From an uncultured Eubacteriales bacterium (lineage in GTDB: Bacteria > Bacillota > Clostridia > TANB77 > CAG-508): a stretch of DNA of 64,000 nucleotides. The notes beneath the pieces were generated by a model that worked only from the letters and a program-made list of their open reading frames with translations, did no database searches and was not told the origin of the DNA. The stretch covers positions 1 to 64,000 of the forward strand of contig CABUJR010000002.1 of assembly GCA_902492015.1 (NCBI GenBank), in the 5' to 3' direction. Below are positions 34,966 through 44,773 of the stretch, piece by piece. How positions within the stretch are numbered: the stretch's first letter is position 1; the number at the start of each line of letters is the position of its first letter. The position numbers were made by a program, and so were the translations under genes.

Positions 34966-35068
34966 AACTTAATGTAAAATAATGTGATTTTTTTGAAAAT
35001 AATAATTGCATTATTTATATGTTTGATATAAAATCACAATAGAAGTTATGATTCGGAGGAAGATACTA

Positions 35069-37465
35069 ATGAGAAAAGTAAATGAACTAACGCCAAAAGA
35101 TTTGAAAGATATTTGTAATCCTAGTTTATTCAAATTTGAAACAACAAAAGAATTAGTAGATACAAGTGATTTAGTTTATGGACAAGAAAGAGGAATAAAA
35201 GCTTTAGAATTCGGTACAGATATAGAAATAAAAGGATATAATTTATATCTAGAAGGACCATCTGGAGTAGGAAAAACGATGTATACTAAAAAATTCCTAG
35301 ATAAAAAAGCCGAAAAAGGTAAAGTTCCTAATGACTGGGTATATATATATAATTTTGAAAATCCAAATGAGCCAGTAGCGGTTTCTTTTCCAGCAGGACA
35401 AGGAAAAATTTTTGCATCTACAATGGAAAATTTTGTTAAAGACGTTAGAAGAGATATAAAAAAGACTTTTAATAATGATGATTTTGAAAAAGAAAAACAA
35501 CTTATAAAACAAGAATTTGAAGAGAAAAGAGAAAATCTTTTAAATAAATTAAATCAAAAAACAATGATACAAGGTTTTCAAGTAAAATCAACTAGTAATG
35601 GTGTTTATATGATGCCTGTATTAGATGGTAGAACACTTGCAGAGGACGAATTTGAAGAATTAGATGATAGTATAAAAAAAGAATTTGAAGAGCGCTCAGC
35701 TTTAGTTCAAGAACAAATTTTTCAAGCTTTAGGTGAGATAAAAGCAATTGAAAGAGAAGCAGAAAAAAAAGTTGATGAATGGCAATCAAACATTGCTTTA
35801 ATGACAATTAATGTGCATGTAAATTCAATTAAAGCAAATTATAAAAGAAATAAGAAAATAGGAACATATTTAGATAGTATAAAAAAGGATATTTTAAAGA
35901 ATATAAATGCTTTTTTAGCACCAGATAATGATAATAAACAAAATAATATGCCACCACAACAAATTCAAAGACCTGAGCAAAAAGAACCATGGCTTAATTA
36001 TAGAGTTAATTTGTTTATAGATAATAGTAAACTTGAAGGTGCTCCTGTAATTATGGATACTAATTATTCATATTACAATATCTTTGGAGGACTAGAATAT
36101 GAAAATCAATATGGTGCATTAAAAACAGATTATATGATGATAAAACCTGGATTACTTCATCAAGCAAATGGTGGATATATTATTTTTCAAGCAAAAGATA
36201 TTTTGGCAAATGGTGTTTGTTATGAAGCATTAAAAAAGGCATTAAAAATCAGAGAACTAAGCATTGAAAATGCAACAGAACAAAGAGCAGGGGTATTACT
36301 TGCTGCTATAAAACCAGAGCCAATACCTCTAAATATAAAAGTATTATTAATAGGCAATTCAAATATATACCATACTTTACTTTCAATGGATGATGATTTT
36401 AGGAAATTATTTAAAATAAAAGTTGAATTTGAAGAAGATGCACCAAAAACAGTTGAAAATATAGAAAGATTAAGTAATTTTGTAAGAAGTTTTTGTACAC
36501 AAGAAAAATTATTAGATTTAGATAAAGAAGCTATGGCAAAAGTAGTTGAAATTACATCTGATTTAGCAGGAGATAAAGAAAGATTATCTACACAATTTAG
36601 TGAAATTGGTGAAGTAATTGGAGAAGCTTCAGCTTGGGCTAAAAAAGATAGACAAAAAATAATAACAAAAGCATATATTCAAAAAGCTTTAGATGAAAGA
36701 ATTGAAAGAATAAAGAAATATGATACTAGATATTTACAGATGATAAAAGAAGAATCTTTATTAATAGATACTGAAGGATATGAGGTTGGACAAATTAATG
36801 GTTTAACAGTTATAAAAATTGGAGATTATTCTTTTGGAAAACCAGCAAGAATTACAGCAAGTACTTATATGGGTAAAGAAGGAATTGTTAATATTGAAAG
36901 AGAAATAGAGATGTCTGGTTCTTCTCATTCAAAAGGTGTGCTTATTTTAACAGGTTATTTGGGCGAGAAATTTGCACAAGATACACCACTTTCTTTAACA
37001 GCTAACTTATGTTTTGAACAATTATATGGTGGAGTTGATGGTGATAGTGCTTCTAGTACAGAAGCTTATGCACTTCTTTCTAGTTTATCTGGAGTACCAA
37101 TAAATCAATCTATTGCAGTTACAGGTTCAGTAAATCAAAAAGGATATATACAACCAATAGGTGGAGTTAATGAAAAAATAGAAGGCTTTTTTCAAATTTG
37201 TAAACTTAGAGGATTTAATGGTGAACAGGGTGTAATTATTCCAAAACAAAATATTAGAAATTTACATTTATCTGATGAGATAATTGAGGCTGTAAAAGAT
37301 AAAAAATTCCACATATATGCAATAACTACTATTGATGAAGGAATTGAAATTTTAACAGGTGTTCCAGCTGGAAAAAGAAACAAAGAAGGAAAATTTCCAG
37401 CAGGTTCAGTAAATTATTTAGTACAAGAAAAGCTAAAAAAATTTGCAAAAATAAATGATAAATAA
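35069..37465 (+). CDS. Lon-like ATP-dependent protease (LonB/AAA type)
   Basis: A 798-residue protease with an N-terminal AAA part (GYNLYLEGPSGVGKTMYTK, Walker A), a long charged coiled-coil insert (~residues 140-240) and a C-terminal Lon protease domain. The catalytic serine lies in GVDGDSASSTEAYALLSSLS and the lysine in GGVNEKIEGFFQI. This subclass differs from housekeeping LonA in domain layout. CGGAGGAAG is spaced for ATG 35069, preferred to 35048. A terminator follows. Confidence 0.92.
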   Translation: MRKVNELTPKDLKDICNPSLFKFETTKELVDTSDLVYGQERGIKALEFGTDIEIKGYNLYLEGPSGVGKTMYTKKFLDKKAEKGKVPNDWVYIYNFENPNEPVAVSFPAGQGKIFASTMENFVKDVRRDIKKTFNNDDFEKEKQLIKQEFEEKRENLLNKLNQKTMIQGFQVKSTSNGVYMMPVLDGRTLAEDEFEELDDSIKKEFEERSALVQEQIFQALGEIKAIEREAEKKVDEWQSNIALMTINVHVNSIKANYKRNKKIGTYLDSIKKDILKNINAFLAPDNDNKQNNMPPQQIQRPEQKEPWLNYRVNLFIDNSKLEGAPVIMDTNYSYYNIFGGLEYENQYGALKTDYMMIKPGLLHQANGGYIIFQAKDILANGVCYEALKKALKIRELSIENATEQRAGVLLAAIKPEPIPLNIKVLLIGNSNIYHTLLSMDDDFRKLFKIKVEFEEDAPKTVENIERLSNFVRSFCTQEKLLDLDKEAMAKVVEITSDLAGDKERLSTQFSEIGEVIGEASAWAKKDRQKIITKAYIQKALDERIERIKKYDTRYLQMIKEESLLIDTEGYEVGQINGLTVIKIGDYSFGKPARITASTYMGKEGIVNIEREIEMSGSSHSKGVLILTGYLGEKFAQDTPLSLTANLCFEQLYGGVDGDSASSTEAYALLSSLSGVPINQSIAVTGSVNQKGYIQPIGGVNEKIEGFFQICKLRGFNGEQGVIIPKQNIRNLHLSDEIIEAVKDKKFHIYAITTIDEGIEILTGVPAGKRNKEGKFPAGSVNYLVQEKLKKFAKINDK

Positions 37466-37471
37466 AAATTA

Positions 37472-37520
37472 AAAAGAGGACGAGATACATTTTTAAAAAG
37501 TAAATCATCCTCTTTTGTTT
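37472..37520 (+). terminator. Terminator after the Lon-like protease
   Basis: AAAAGAGGA (37472-37480) pairs with TCCTCTTTT (37508-37516) around a long loop. The 37521-37711 gap is AT-rich with no other feature seen. Confidence 0.65.
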
Positions 37521-37711
37521 ATTTAAAATAAATATAATAAAAATAATAAATATAATAAAATGAATATTATATGTTATCCTCTTACATTTATTACAATTCA
37601 AATAAAAATGTTAAAAATTAAAACAGAAACTTATTATAAATAAACTTATAAAAAATAAAAAAAAGTATATAATATTTAATATTATAAATTTTATTTTTGA
37701 AAGGAGTTTTT

Positions 37712-38773
37712 ATGGAAAAAGTAAGAGCAATTCAATATGGAGTGGGAAAAATGGCTATATACACAATGCGTTATATGTTAGAAAAAGGAATTGAAATTGT
37801 AGGAGCAGTTGACGTAAGCCCAGATATTGTTGGAAAAGATATTGGTAATTTGATGGGAAGAGAAGAACTTGGAATTAAAGTAACAGATGCTAAAGATGCT
37901 AAAGAATTATTAGAAAATAAAAAACCAGATGTATGTATTGTAACAACAAGAAGTTTAATAGGAGAACTTGAAAAACCACTTATTTTATGTGCTAGTATGG
38001 GAATTAATGCAATTACTACTTGTGAAGAAGCCTTTTTCCCAATGAATTCAAATCCAGAGCTAACTAAAAAGATAGATGAACTTGCAAAACAAAATAATTG
38101 TACAATTACAGGTAGTGGATATCAAGATATTTATTGGGGACAACTTGTTAGTTCAATAGCAGGTTCTACACAAAGAATTGTAAAAATAAAAGGAAGTTCA
38201 AGTTATAATGTTGAAGAATATGGAATAGCTTTAGCAGAAGCACATGGAGCAGGATTAACTTTATCTGAATTTGATGAAAAAATCGCATCAGTTGATAGAA
38301 TATCAGATGAAGAAAGAGAAAGAGTAATAAAAAGTGGGGAATATTTACCATCATATATGTGGAATGTTAATGGATGGCTATGTGAAAAACTAGGATTAAC
38401 TGTAAAACGCCAAACTCAAAAATGTGTTCCTCAAACAGCTAAAGAAGATATTTATTCATCAACTTTAAATATGACAATAAAAGCTGGAGATGCCACTGGA
38501 ATGAGTGCTGTGGTAACAACTGAAACAGAAGAAGGAATTATTTTAGAAACTGAATGTATAGGAAAAGTTTATAGCAAAGATGAATTTGATAAAAATGTAT
38601 GGACAGTAGAAGGAGAGCCAACAACAACTATTACTGTTGAAAAGCCAGATACTGTAGAATTAACTTGTGCAAGTGTTGTAAATAGAATACCAGATGTTAT
38701 AAAAGCTGAAAGTGGATATGTTCCAACAGAAAGATTTGGAGAATTAACTTTTAAAAAGAATATCTGTAAATAA
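37712..38773 (+). CDS. DapB-like NAD(P)-dependent dehydrogenase (2,4-diaminopentanoate dehydrogenase family)
   Basis: A 353-residue protein with an N-terminal Rossmann fold (IQYGVGKMAIYTMRYMLEK, with Asp ending strand 2 in IVGAVDVSP). The central and C-terminal parts (GSGYQDIYWGQLVSSIAG) resemble Ord, the 2,4-diaminopentanoate dehydrogenase of clostridial ornithine fermentation, more than true DapB. No other ornithine-pathway genes are adjacent, so the substrate is uncertain. GAAAGGAG is spaced for ATG 37712. Confidence 0.78.
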   Translation: MEKVRAIQYGVGKMAIYTMRYMLEKGIEIVGAVDVSPDIVGKDIGNLMGREELGIKVTDAKDAKELLENKKPDVCIVTTRSLIGELEKPLILCASMGINAITTCEEAFFPMNSNPELTKKIDELAKQNNCTITGSGYQDIYWGQLVSSIAGSTQRIVKIKGSSSYNVEEYGIALAEAHGAGLTLSEFDEKIASVDRISDEERERVIKSGEYLPSYMWNVNGWLCEKLGLTVKRQTQKCVPQTAKEDIYSSTLNMTIKAGDATGMSAVVTTETEEGIILETECIGKVYSKDEFDKNVWTVEGEPTTTITVEKPDTVELTCASVVNRIPDVIKAESGYVPTERFGELTFKKNICK

Positions 38774-38790
38774 AATAATGAAATGTTTTT

Positions 38791-38826
38791 GCTCAAAATC
38801 ATTTAAGATGGTTTTGAGCTTTTTGT
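38791..38826 (+). terminator. Terminator after the DapB-like gene
   Basis: GCTCAAAATCA (38791-38801) pairs with TGGTTTTGAGC (38809-38819), followed by five Ts. Confidence 0.88.
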
Positions 38827-38954
38827 ATAATAAAAGTATTTGAAAAATATTATATAATGAAAATAAATATTGAAGATTAAATAAAATTATGATATAAAAT
38901 TTATAAAGTGAAAGTTAGAATTTAATTATAAATTATTATGAAAGGAAATATAAA

Positions 38955-40370
38955 ATGAAAATAGAATTATTAGGTGGATGTAAAAAAGATGAACTAGAAA
39001 AAAGAATTCAAAATGTTGCAGCAGCTGGAAAATTGTCAAGATTTCCTGGTAATGTAATTGAAGTTTTAGAAAGCTGTAATGATTATGAAAGTAATTTGAA
39101 ATTAATAAAAAGAATAATAAAAATGGGACATAAGTCAATTATAGAACATGATTATTTAGTTTTTGCGTTATGTGATGTAACACCTATTGTTGAACAAACT
39201 TTAATAGGATATAGATTAACATCATTTACAGTAAAATCTAGAAGAGAAGTGGATTTTAGAACAGCCGGTTTTTATATACCAGATTTTAGAAATGAATCAG
39301 GTGAGATTCATGAAAAAAATGAAGAATTAAAAGAAGAATATAAAGCACATATGAAAATGTTATTCAATATATATGGAGAAATTGTGGACAAAGGTGTAAG
39401 TATAGAAGATGCAAGATTTATACTTCCTTATAGTTATCATAGTAATTTTATAATGGGAGTAGATGCAAGAGGTCTAGAAAAAATGATTATAGACTTAAAA
39501 TATGGAAAATTAAGTACAATTCCAGACTTGAAAGAAGTTGGAAATAGTTTATATGATTTAGTGAAAGAAAATGTACCATATTTAGTTCCAAACTTAAAAA
39601 AACAAGAAGAAAATACAGTTACAGGTTTTGAATATTTAGAAAGTATGGTAAAAAGACCAGAAATTAAAATTTTAGATAAAACAAAAATGATAAGCTATAC
39701 ACCAAATAGTGATGATGTTGTACTTGAAAGTGCGATTATGTATCATTATCAATGTTCAAGAGAAATGGCAAAAAATATTTTAGAAGATATGTCTAAAAAA
39801 GATGAAAAAGCTAAAGAAAAAATGATGTATGAAATTATGCATAAAGAAGAAAGAAGAGAACTTGAACAAGTATCTTTTAGTTTTCAAATTCCAATTTCTC
39901 TATCTATTCTTACTCATTTAACAAGACATAGAATGCATTCTTTATTAGTACCTGAATTTTTACCAATGTGGGATATGAATAATTACATAGTTCCAGAATC
40001 AATAAAAGCTAAAGCAAATGATTTATATGAAAATGCTGTTAAGAAAAATATTGAAGTAAAAGAAAAATTCAAGAAAATGGGTGTTAAAGAAGCTGATTTA
40101 GTATATTTCTATTTAGGAAACCAAATGTTAAATGTTATAACAACAATGAATGCTAGAAATATTCAATGGGTATGTAGAATGCGTTGTTGTAATAAAGCAC
40201 AATGGCAAATAAGATTTATAGCAAAAGAAATTGCAAAACAAGTTTCAGAAGTAGCTCCTCTTATAGGTAGAGGTTTAGGTTCAACTTGTGTTACAGATAG
40301 ATATTGTGGAGAAGGAAGAGAATGCTGTGGATTAATAGATAAATTATTAGAAGCGGATTCTAAAAAATAA
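38955..40370 (+). CDS. thyX: Double-domain FAD-dependent thymidylate synthase (ThyX family)
   Basis: ThyX makes dTMP from dUMP with folate and FAD. This 471-residue protein is about twice the usual length and contains two ThyX-like halves. The N-terminal half has GHKSIIEHDYLVF and YRLTSFTVKSRREVDFR, equivalent to the RHRxxSxxxxSxR motif but without the second Arg-His. The C-terminal half has LTRHRMHSLLVPEF and RMRCCNKAQWQIR (dUMP-binding region) but lacks the SxR part. The two halves may complete each other's sites. GAAAGG site upstream. Confidence 0.85.
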   Translation: MKIELLGGCKKDELEKRIQNVAAAGKLSRFPGNVIEVLESCNDYESNLKLIKRIIKMGHKSIIEHDYLVFALCDVTPIVEQTLIGYRLTSFTVKSRREVDFRTAGFYIPDFRNESGEIHEKNEELKEEYKAHMKMLFNIYGEIVDKGVSIEDARFILPYSYHSNFIMGVDARGLEKMIIDLKYGKLSTIPDLKEVGNSLYDLVKENVPYLVPNLKKQEENTVTGFEYLESMVKRPEIKILDKTKMISYTPNSDDVVLESAIMYHYQCSREMAKNILEDMSKKDEKAKEKMMYEIMHKEERRELEQVSFSFQIPISLSILTHLTRHRMHSLLVPEFLPMWDMNNYIVPESIKAKANDLYENAVKKNIEVKEKFKKMGVKEADLVYFYLGNQMLNVITTMNARNIQWVCRMRCCNKAQWQIRFIAKEIAKQVSEVAPLIGRGLGSTCVTDRYCGEGRECCGLIDKLLEADSKK

Positions 40371-40380
40371 TATAAAATTT

Positions 40381-40411
40381 AAGCTAGAAAGTTTAGTACT
40401 TTCTAGCTTTT
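40381..40411 (+). terminator. Terminator between thyX and the PHP gene
   Basis: AAGCTAGAAAGT pairs with ACTTTCTAGCTT, followed by Ts, in the short gap between the genes. Confidence 0.85.
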
Positions 40412-40427
40412 GTAAAAAGGAGAAATT

Positions 40428-41315
40428 ATGATAGATTTACATATTCATACTACACATTCTGATGGAACAGATTCTGTAGAAGAACTTTTAAAAAAAGCAG
40501 AAGAGAAAAAATTAGAAATTATTTCTATTACAGATCATGATGAAATAGGAGCATACATTGAACTTGAAGAAAATAAAAATCTTAGAAATTTATACAAAGG
40601 AAAGATTATAGTAGGTGCAGAATTAAAAACAGTTTGGGATAGAGTACCAATAGAAATTTTAGCTTATGGAATAGATTATAAAAAAATAAGAATTCATAAA
40701 ATAAACATGAATGAACTTCAAAAAGAAGTATTAAAAAAATTAAAAAAAGTTGCAAAAGATTTAGGTTTAATTTATGATGAAAAAAATGTTTATATAGATG
40801 AAAAGGATCCTGCTAAAAAGTTTGCATCTTTTATTATTGGAACAGAACTTTTAAAGTACAAAGAAAATTTCGAGAAAATAAAAGAAATAGGAGAATTTAT
40901 ACCAACAAGTTTTTATAGAGTTCATCAAAGTAATAAAAATAGTCCTTTTTATGTTGATGAAACTTATATTTCAATAGATATAAATGAAACAATTTCAAGA
41001 ATTCATGAGGCAGGGGGATTAGCTTTTTTGGCACATGGATATATTTATCCTTTTGAAAATAAAGATAAAACTATTGAAGAAATTTTGAAAACTACAGCTA
41101 TAGATGGAATGGAATGTATTTATACAGAATTTAATACACAAGAAAGAGAAAAAGCAATTAAACTTTGCAAAAAATATGATAAATTTATGTCTGGTGGAAC
41201 TGATTATCATGCTAAAAATAAACCAGATATATCTTTGGGAACAGGAAGAAATAATAATATAAAAATAGAGAAAGAACTTATTGAACCTTGGGTAAATAAA
41301 ATAAAATTTATATAA
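40428..41315 (+). CDS. PHP-domain phosphoesterase (TrpH/YciV-like)
   Basis: A 295-residue metal-dependent phosphoesterase. The PHP motifs are DLHIHTTHSDGTDS (HxHxxxSDG), ITDHDEIGAY, FLAHGYIYPF and GGTDYHAKNKPDISLG. Relatives hydrolyse 3',5'-nucleoside bisphosphates or the 5' ends of RNA. AAAAGGAG site. A terminator and a convergent tRNA-Asn follow. Confidence 0.9.
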   Translation: MIDLHIHTTHSDGTDSVEELLKKAEEKKLEIISITDHDEIGAYIELEENKNLRNLYKGKIIVGAELKTVWDRVPIEILAYGIDYKKIRIHKINMNELQKEVLKKLKKVAKDLGLIYDEKNVYIDEKDPAKKFASFIIGTELLKYKENFEKIKEIGEFIPTSFYRVHQSNKNSPFYVDETYISIDINETISRIHEAGGLAFLAHGYIYPFENKDKTIEEILKTTAIDGMECIYTEFNTQEREKAIKLCKKYDKFMSGGTDYHAKNKPDISLGTGRNNNIKIEKELIEPWVNKIKFI

Positions 41316-41318
41316 ATA

Positions 41319-41346
41319 AAAAAAGCAACCATTTCTGATTGCTTTT
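41319..41346. terminator. Bidirectional terminator between the PHP gene and tRNA-Asn
   Basis: AAAAGCAA pairs with TTGCTTTT. It has A- and T-runs on each side, so it serves both convergent units. Confidence 0.8.
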
Positions 41347-41421
41347 GGCTCCTCTTGCCCGGCTCGAACGGGCGACCTATCGGTTAACAGCCGAGCGCTC
41401 TACCAACTGAGCTAAAGAGGA
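41346..41421 (-). tRNA. tRNA-Asn (anticodon GTT)
   Basis: A 76-base cloverleaf with encoded CCA on the minus strand. Acceptor TCCTCTT/AAGAGGA, D-arm AGCTCAGTTGGTAGAGC, anticodon stem CTCGG/CCGAT (one G-T pair) with loop CTGTTAA, T-arm CGGGC/GCCCG, discriminator G. The identity is unambiguous. Confidence 0.96.
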
Positions 41422-41547
41422 ATATTTGTTATTAAAAATATATATATTAGTATTTTCAATAACAAAAATATTATACATTATAATATTTTTATATTCAAGA
41501 TTTATTAGTGTTTTTTTTATTTCTTTTTTATTACAATTTCTAATAGT

Positions 41548-42171
41548 TTAATAGTTTACACAAAAAGTAGGAATTCCTGTAGAGTGTGGTGCAATATCAT
41601 ATTCACCAAAGAATACACATAAAGTTTTTGAAGATGTAATATAAAAATTATTAGGGTTAAATGTTTCTAAAACTAAAGTACAATAATTATCAAAATAATT
41701 TTCAGAACTTTTAGATATTTCGTAATTTATTTGTTTTAATAAGTATAGAATAAAGTATTCATTGTTAGGATAAAAATCTGACAAACTCATAAGCCTAGAG
41801 CATTTCATATTCCAAGTTTGACCAGTAATATTAGTTGCTCCATGCGCGCCACCAGAATATATGTATTGTTCTGTATATAAACTAATAATATTATTTGCAT
41901 TGTAAGTTATATTATAAGTTTGAAGAACATCATAAGTCATTATTGGATAGCCATTTGATTTATTATATTCATATAAATTTTGTGCTTCTTGTAACAGGTT
42001 ATCTTCTATATTTTTTTGTAGTGCTAATGCAAGTTTATAATTATAAGAATTAAATTTAAAAAAATTACATCTATTGTTTACTACTTGTGGATAATTTATT
42101 TTATATTCTAGTATAAGATTGTCTTCACAATAAAATTTGTCTTCTAAAGTTTTTGTAATTATTTTAAACAT
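41548..42171 (-). CDS. DUF3298/DUF4163-type protein
   Basis: A 207-residue protein with the two-part fold of RsiV/PdaC C-terminal domains: DUF4163 (EYKINYPQVVNN) and DUF3298 (YTEQYIYSGGAHGATNITGQ, FYPNNEYFILYL and the end YDIAPHSTGIPTF). Relatives are usually exported, but no signal peptide or membrane helix is visible here. Some members bind lysozyme. The role here is unknown. GAGGTGA lies before the ATG on the minus strand. Confidence 0.83.
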   Translation of the reverse strand: MFKIITKTLEDKFYCEDNLILEYKINYPQVVNNRCNFFKFNSYNYKLALALQKNIEDNLLQEAQNLYEYNKSNGYPIMTYDVLQTYNITYNANNIISLYTEQYIYSGGAHGATNITGQTWNMKCSRLMSLSDFYPNNEYFILYLLKQINYEISKSSENYFDNYCTLVLETFNPNNFYITSSKTLCVFFGEYDIAPHSTGIPTFCVNY

Positions 42172-42280
42172 AAAATCACCTCAATTAATAATATTCTTAA
42201 ACAAAATTTTTGATACTTTTAAAGTTTAAGTTGTATTTTTATAAAATCTTTAAAAATCTCTTTATTTCTTTGTTATTCTA

Positions 42281-42289
42281 TGATATAAT
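42281..42289 (+). promoter_or_regulatory. Extended -10 promoter of the rsmE operon
   Basis: TGATATAAT is an extended -10 element 30 bases before the rsmE start, in the divergent gap after the DUF3298 gene. Confidence 0.55.
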
Positions 42290-42318
42290 CTATTAATCAT
42301 TAGTTAGGAGAAAAAGAT

Positions 42319-43074
42319 TTGAGAAAATTTTTTGTAAGAGAAAATCAAATAAACAATGAAATTATTACAATTCTAGATGAAGATGTAAATCATATAAAAA
42401 ATGTTCTAAGATTAAATTTAGGTGAAAAAATACAAATATGTAATATAGAAAACAGTAAAAATTATGTTTGCAAAATTTTGGAAATTACTTCAAAATCAGT
42501 AGTTTGTGAAATTTTAGAAGAAGTACAAGCAATAGCAGAAGGAAATGTTGAATTACATATTTTTCAAGGATTGCCTAAAGCAGATAAAATGGAACTAATA
42601 ATTCAAAAAGGAACAGAATTAGGTGTTTTTGAATTTGTACCAGTTAGTTTTAAAAGAAGTATTGTAAAAATATCTCCTAAAGATGAGAAAAAGAAAATAG
42701 ACAGATGGAATAAAATATCTGAAGTTGCAGCTAAACAAAGTAAAAGAGATATTGTTCCAAAGGTAAGAAATATAGAAAATATAAAAAATATATGTAATGA
42801 AATTAAAGATTATGATATAGTATTACTAGCATACGAATTAGAAGAAAATAGTTACATAAGAGAAGAATTGCTAAAGATAAAAAACACAAAAGAAAATTAT
42901 AAAATAGCAGTTATAATAGGACCAGAGGGCGGAATAGAAAAAGAAGAGGTTGAAGTTTTAAAAAAGGCTGGGGCTAAAGTAATTAGCTTAGGAAAGCGTA
43001 TTTTAAGAACAGAAACTGTGGCTTTACAAGTTTCTTCTATCATTATGTATGAATTGGAAAATGGAGGAAATTAA
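42319..43074 (+). CDS. rsmE: 16S rRNA (uridine1498-N3)-methyltransferase RsmE
   Basis: A 251-residue SPOUT methyltransferase with the PUA-like start MRKFFVRENQ, then FQGLPKADKMELIIQKGTEL, IGPEGGIEKEEVEVLKKAGA and LGKRILRTETVAL. It methylates U1498 of 16S rRNA. Translation begins at TTG 42319 with TAGGAG upstream. No ATG is available before the conserved start. First gene of a run of three TTG-started genes. Confidence 0.94.
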   Translation: MRKFFVRENQINNEIITILDEDVNHIKNVLRLNLGEKIQICNIENSKNYVCKILEITSKSVVCEILEEVQAIAEGNVELHIFQGLPKADKMELIIQKGTELGVFEFVPVSFKRSIVKISPKDEKKKIDRWNKISEVAAKQSKRDIVPKVRNIENIKNICNEIKDYDIVLLAYELEENSYIREELLKIKNTKENYKIAVIIGPEGGIEKEEVEVLKKAGAKVISLGKRILRTETVALQVSSIIMYELENGGN

Positions 43075-43076
43075 TC

Positions 43077-43808
43077 TTGGAAAAAGCAAAATTAATGCAA
43101 CTAGAAATTGAGCAAAAAAGAAAATTACCAAAGAATGTAAAAGATAAAATTAGTACAAAAATATTTCAGAATTTGTTGGTAGCTGTAATTATTATGGCAT
43201 ATTTTTGTGTTGTAAATATAAGCTATTATAAACTAGAAAGTAACAAATTTGAAGAATATCTAAAATATTTTGCATTAGGAATAAGTGTTATAACAGTTAT
43301 AGCTTTTGAATTTTCATATAGAAAAAATAGTCTAAGTATGATGATTATAGGTATTGAATTACTTTTATGTGGAATTCTTTCTTTATACATACCTTATGTT
43401 TTTCTACATACAAATGCAACTTTTAGAATTTCTATAATGATACTTCCAATAGTTTTAGTGATATATTATGCAATAAAATCTTTTATTTTATTTAAAAAGA
43501 ATCAATTAAACTATAGAAATAATTTAAGTGATGTAAAAGAGATTGTTAAGGAAACAGAGAAATCAAGCTATATAGAAGAAGAAAGCTCAAAAACATATAG
43601 AGCCAAAAAGGCTGAAGAAAAGATTATTAGAGAAAAAATTAGTAATGATCAGAAAAAAAGAAGAAAATTAAAAAATCAAAAATTAAAAGAAGAACAAATA
43701 TCTAAGCTTAAAGAAATGAATAAGAAAATAGATACTAAAACTAATAATAAAACAAATAACAAAAATAATACAAAGATTAATACAAAAAATAAAAGTAAAG
43801 GAGAATAA
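43077..43808 (+). CDS. Membrane protein with a long basic low-complexity tail
   Basis: A 243-residue protein. Residues ~28-50, 60-78, 88-110 and 118-135 are four probable transmembrane helices, followed by about 105 residues rich in Lys, Glu and Asn, ending with Lys/Thr/Asn repeats (KTNNKTNNKNNTKINTKNK). The tail may bind nucleic acid or the membrane. No family recognised. TTG start with GGAGG upstream, overlapping the rsmE end region. It lies four bases before yicC. Confidence 0.7.
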   Translation: MEKAKLMQLEIEQKRKLPKNVKDKISTKIFQNLLVAVIIMAYFCVVNISYYKLESNKFEEYLKYFALGISVITVIAFEFSYRKNSLSMMIIGIELLLCGILSLYIPYVFLHTNATFRISIMILPIVLVIYYAIKSFILFKKNQLNYRNNLSDVKEIVKETEKSSYIEEESSKTYRAKKAEEKIIREKISNDQKKRRKLKNQKLKEEQISKLKEMNKKIDTKTNNKTNNKNNTKINTKNKSKGE

Positions 43809-43812
43809 GACT

Positions 43813-44688
43813 TTGATAAAAAGCATGACAGGCTTTGGCCGAGGTAAATATGAAAATGAGGGTAGAACTTATACAGTTGAAATAAAATCTGTGAATCATA
43901 AGTATAGTGATATAAATGTAAGAGTTCCAAGATTTTTAAATAGTGTAGAAGATGCTATTAGAAAAAGAGTTGCAAATGCAATTTCAAGAGGAAAAGTAGA
44001 TGTTTTTGTAACTTTTGAAAATTATAGTAATAAGGGAACAACAATAAGAATAAATAGAGAACTTGCTAAAGAATATATTAAAGAATTAAAAGCTTTATCA
44101 GAAGAAACAGGGGTTAAATTTGATTTAAATGTTATTGATGTTTCAAAATTTCCAGAAATCTTAAAAATAGAAGATACTCAAGATGAAGAATTAATTGCAA
44201 ATGAGCTAATAATTGCTGTTGATGATGCTTTAAAAAAATTCGTAGCTATGAGAGAAATTGAAGGAAACAAATTAATAGAAGATATTGAAAAAAGAATATA
44301 TGTTATAAAAGATAAAGTAAATGAAATTACTAAATATTCAAGCACAATTGTAGAAGATTATATTAAAAAATTAGAACAAAGAGTTACTGAATACATGAAT
44401 AATAAAATTATTGATGAAAATAGATTAATGCAAGAAATAGTAATTTTTTCAGATAAATCTTCTATAGAAGAAGAACTTACAAGATTAAAAAGTCATATAG
44501 ATCAATTTCTAAATTTAATAAAACAAAGTTCACCAATAGGAAAGAAAATTGATTTTTTAATACAAGAAATAAATAGGGAAATTAATACAATAGGTTCTAA
44601 AGCAAATTGTTTAGAAATAACTAATTTAGTAATTGAATTAAAAACTGAGGTTGAAAATATTAGAGAACAAATACAAAACATTGAATAA
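43813..44688 (+). CDS. yicC: YicC family endoribonuclease
   Basis: A 291-residue protein beginning MIKSMTGFGRGKYENEGRTY and ending with the conserved QEINREINTIGSKANCLEIT. YicC proteins are endoribonucleases acting on small RNAs and mRNAs, of the YicC/YloC family. The TTG at 43813, after AAAGGAG, matches the universal family start. It is followed by remA, rpoZ and gmk as in other Firmicutes. Confidence 0.93.
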   Translation: MIKSMTGFGRGKYENEGRTYTVEIKSVNHKYSDINVRVPRFLNSVEDAIRKRVANAISRGKVDVFVTFENYSNKGTTIRINRELAKEYIKELKALSEETGVKFDLNVIDVSKFPEILKIEDTQDEELIANELIIAVDDALKKFVAMREIEGNKLIEDIEKRIYVIKDKVNEITKYSSTIVEDYIKKLEQRVTEYMNNKIIDENRLMQEIVIFSDKSSIEEELTRLKSHIDQFLNLIKQSSPIGKKIDFLIQEINREINTIGSKANCLEITNLVIELKTEVENIREQIQNIE

Positions 44689-44773
44689 GGGTTATATATA
44701 ATTTTAAATTTATATATAGAGTTTTATAGATTTTTTAAAAATCTAAATAATAAAAATAGAAAGTGGGTAAATT

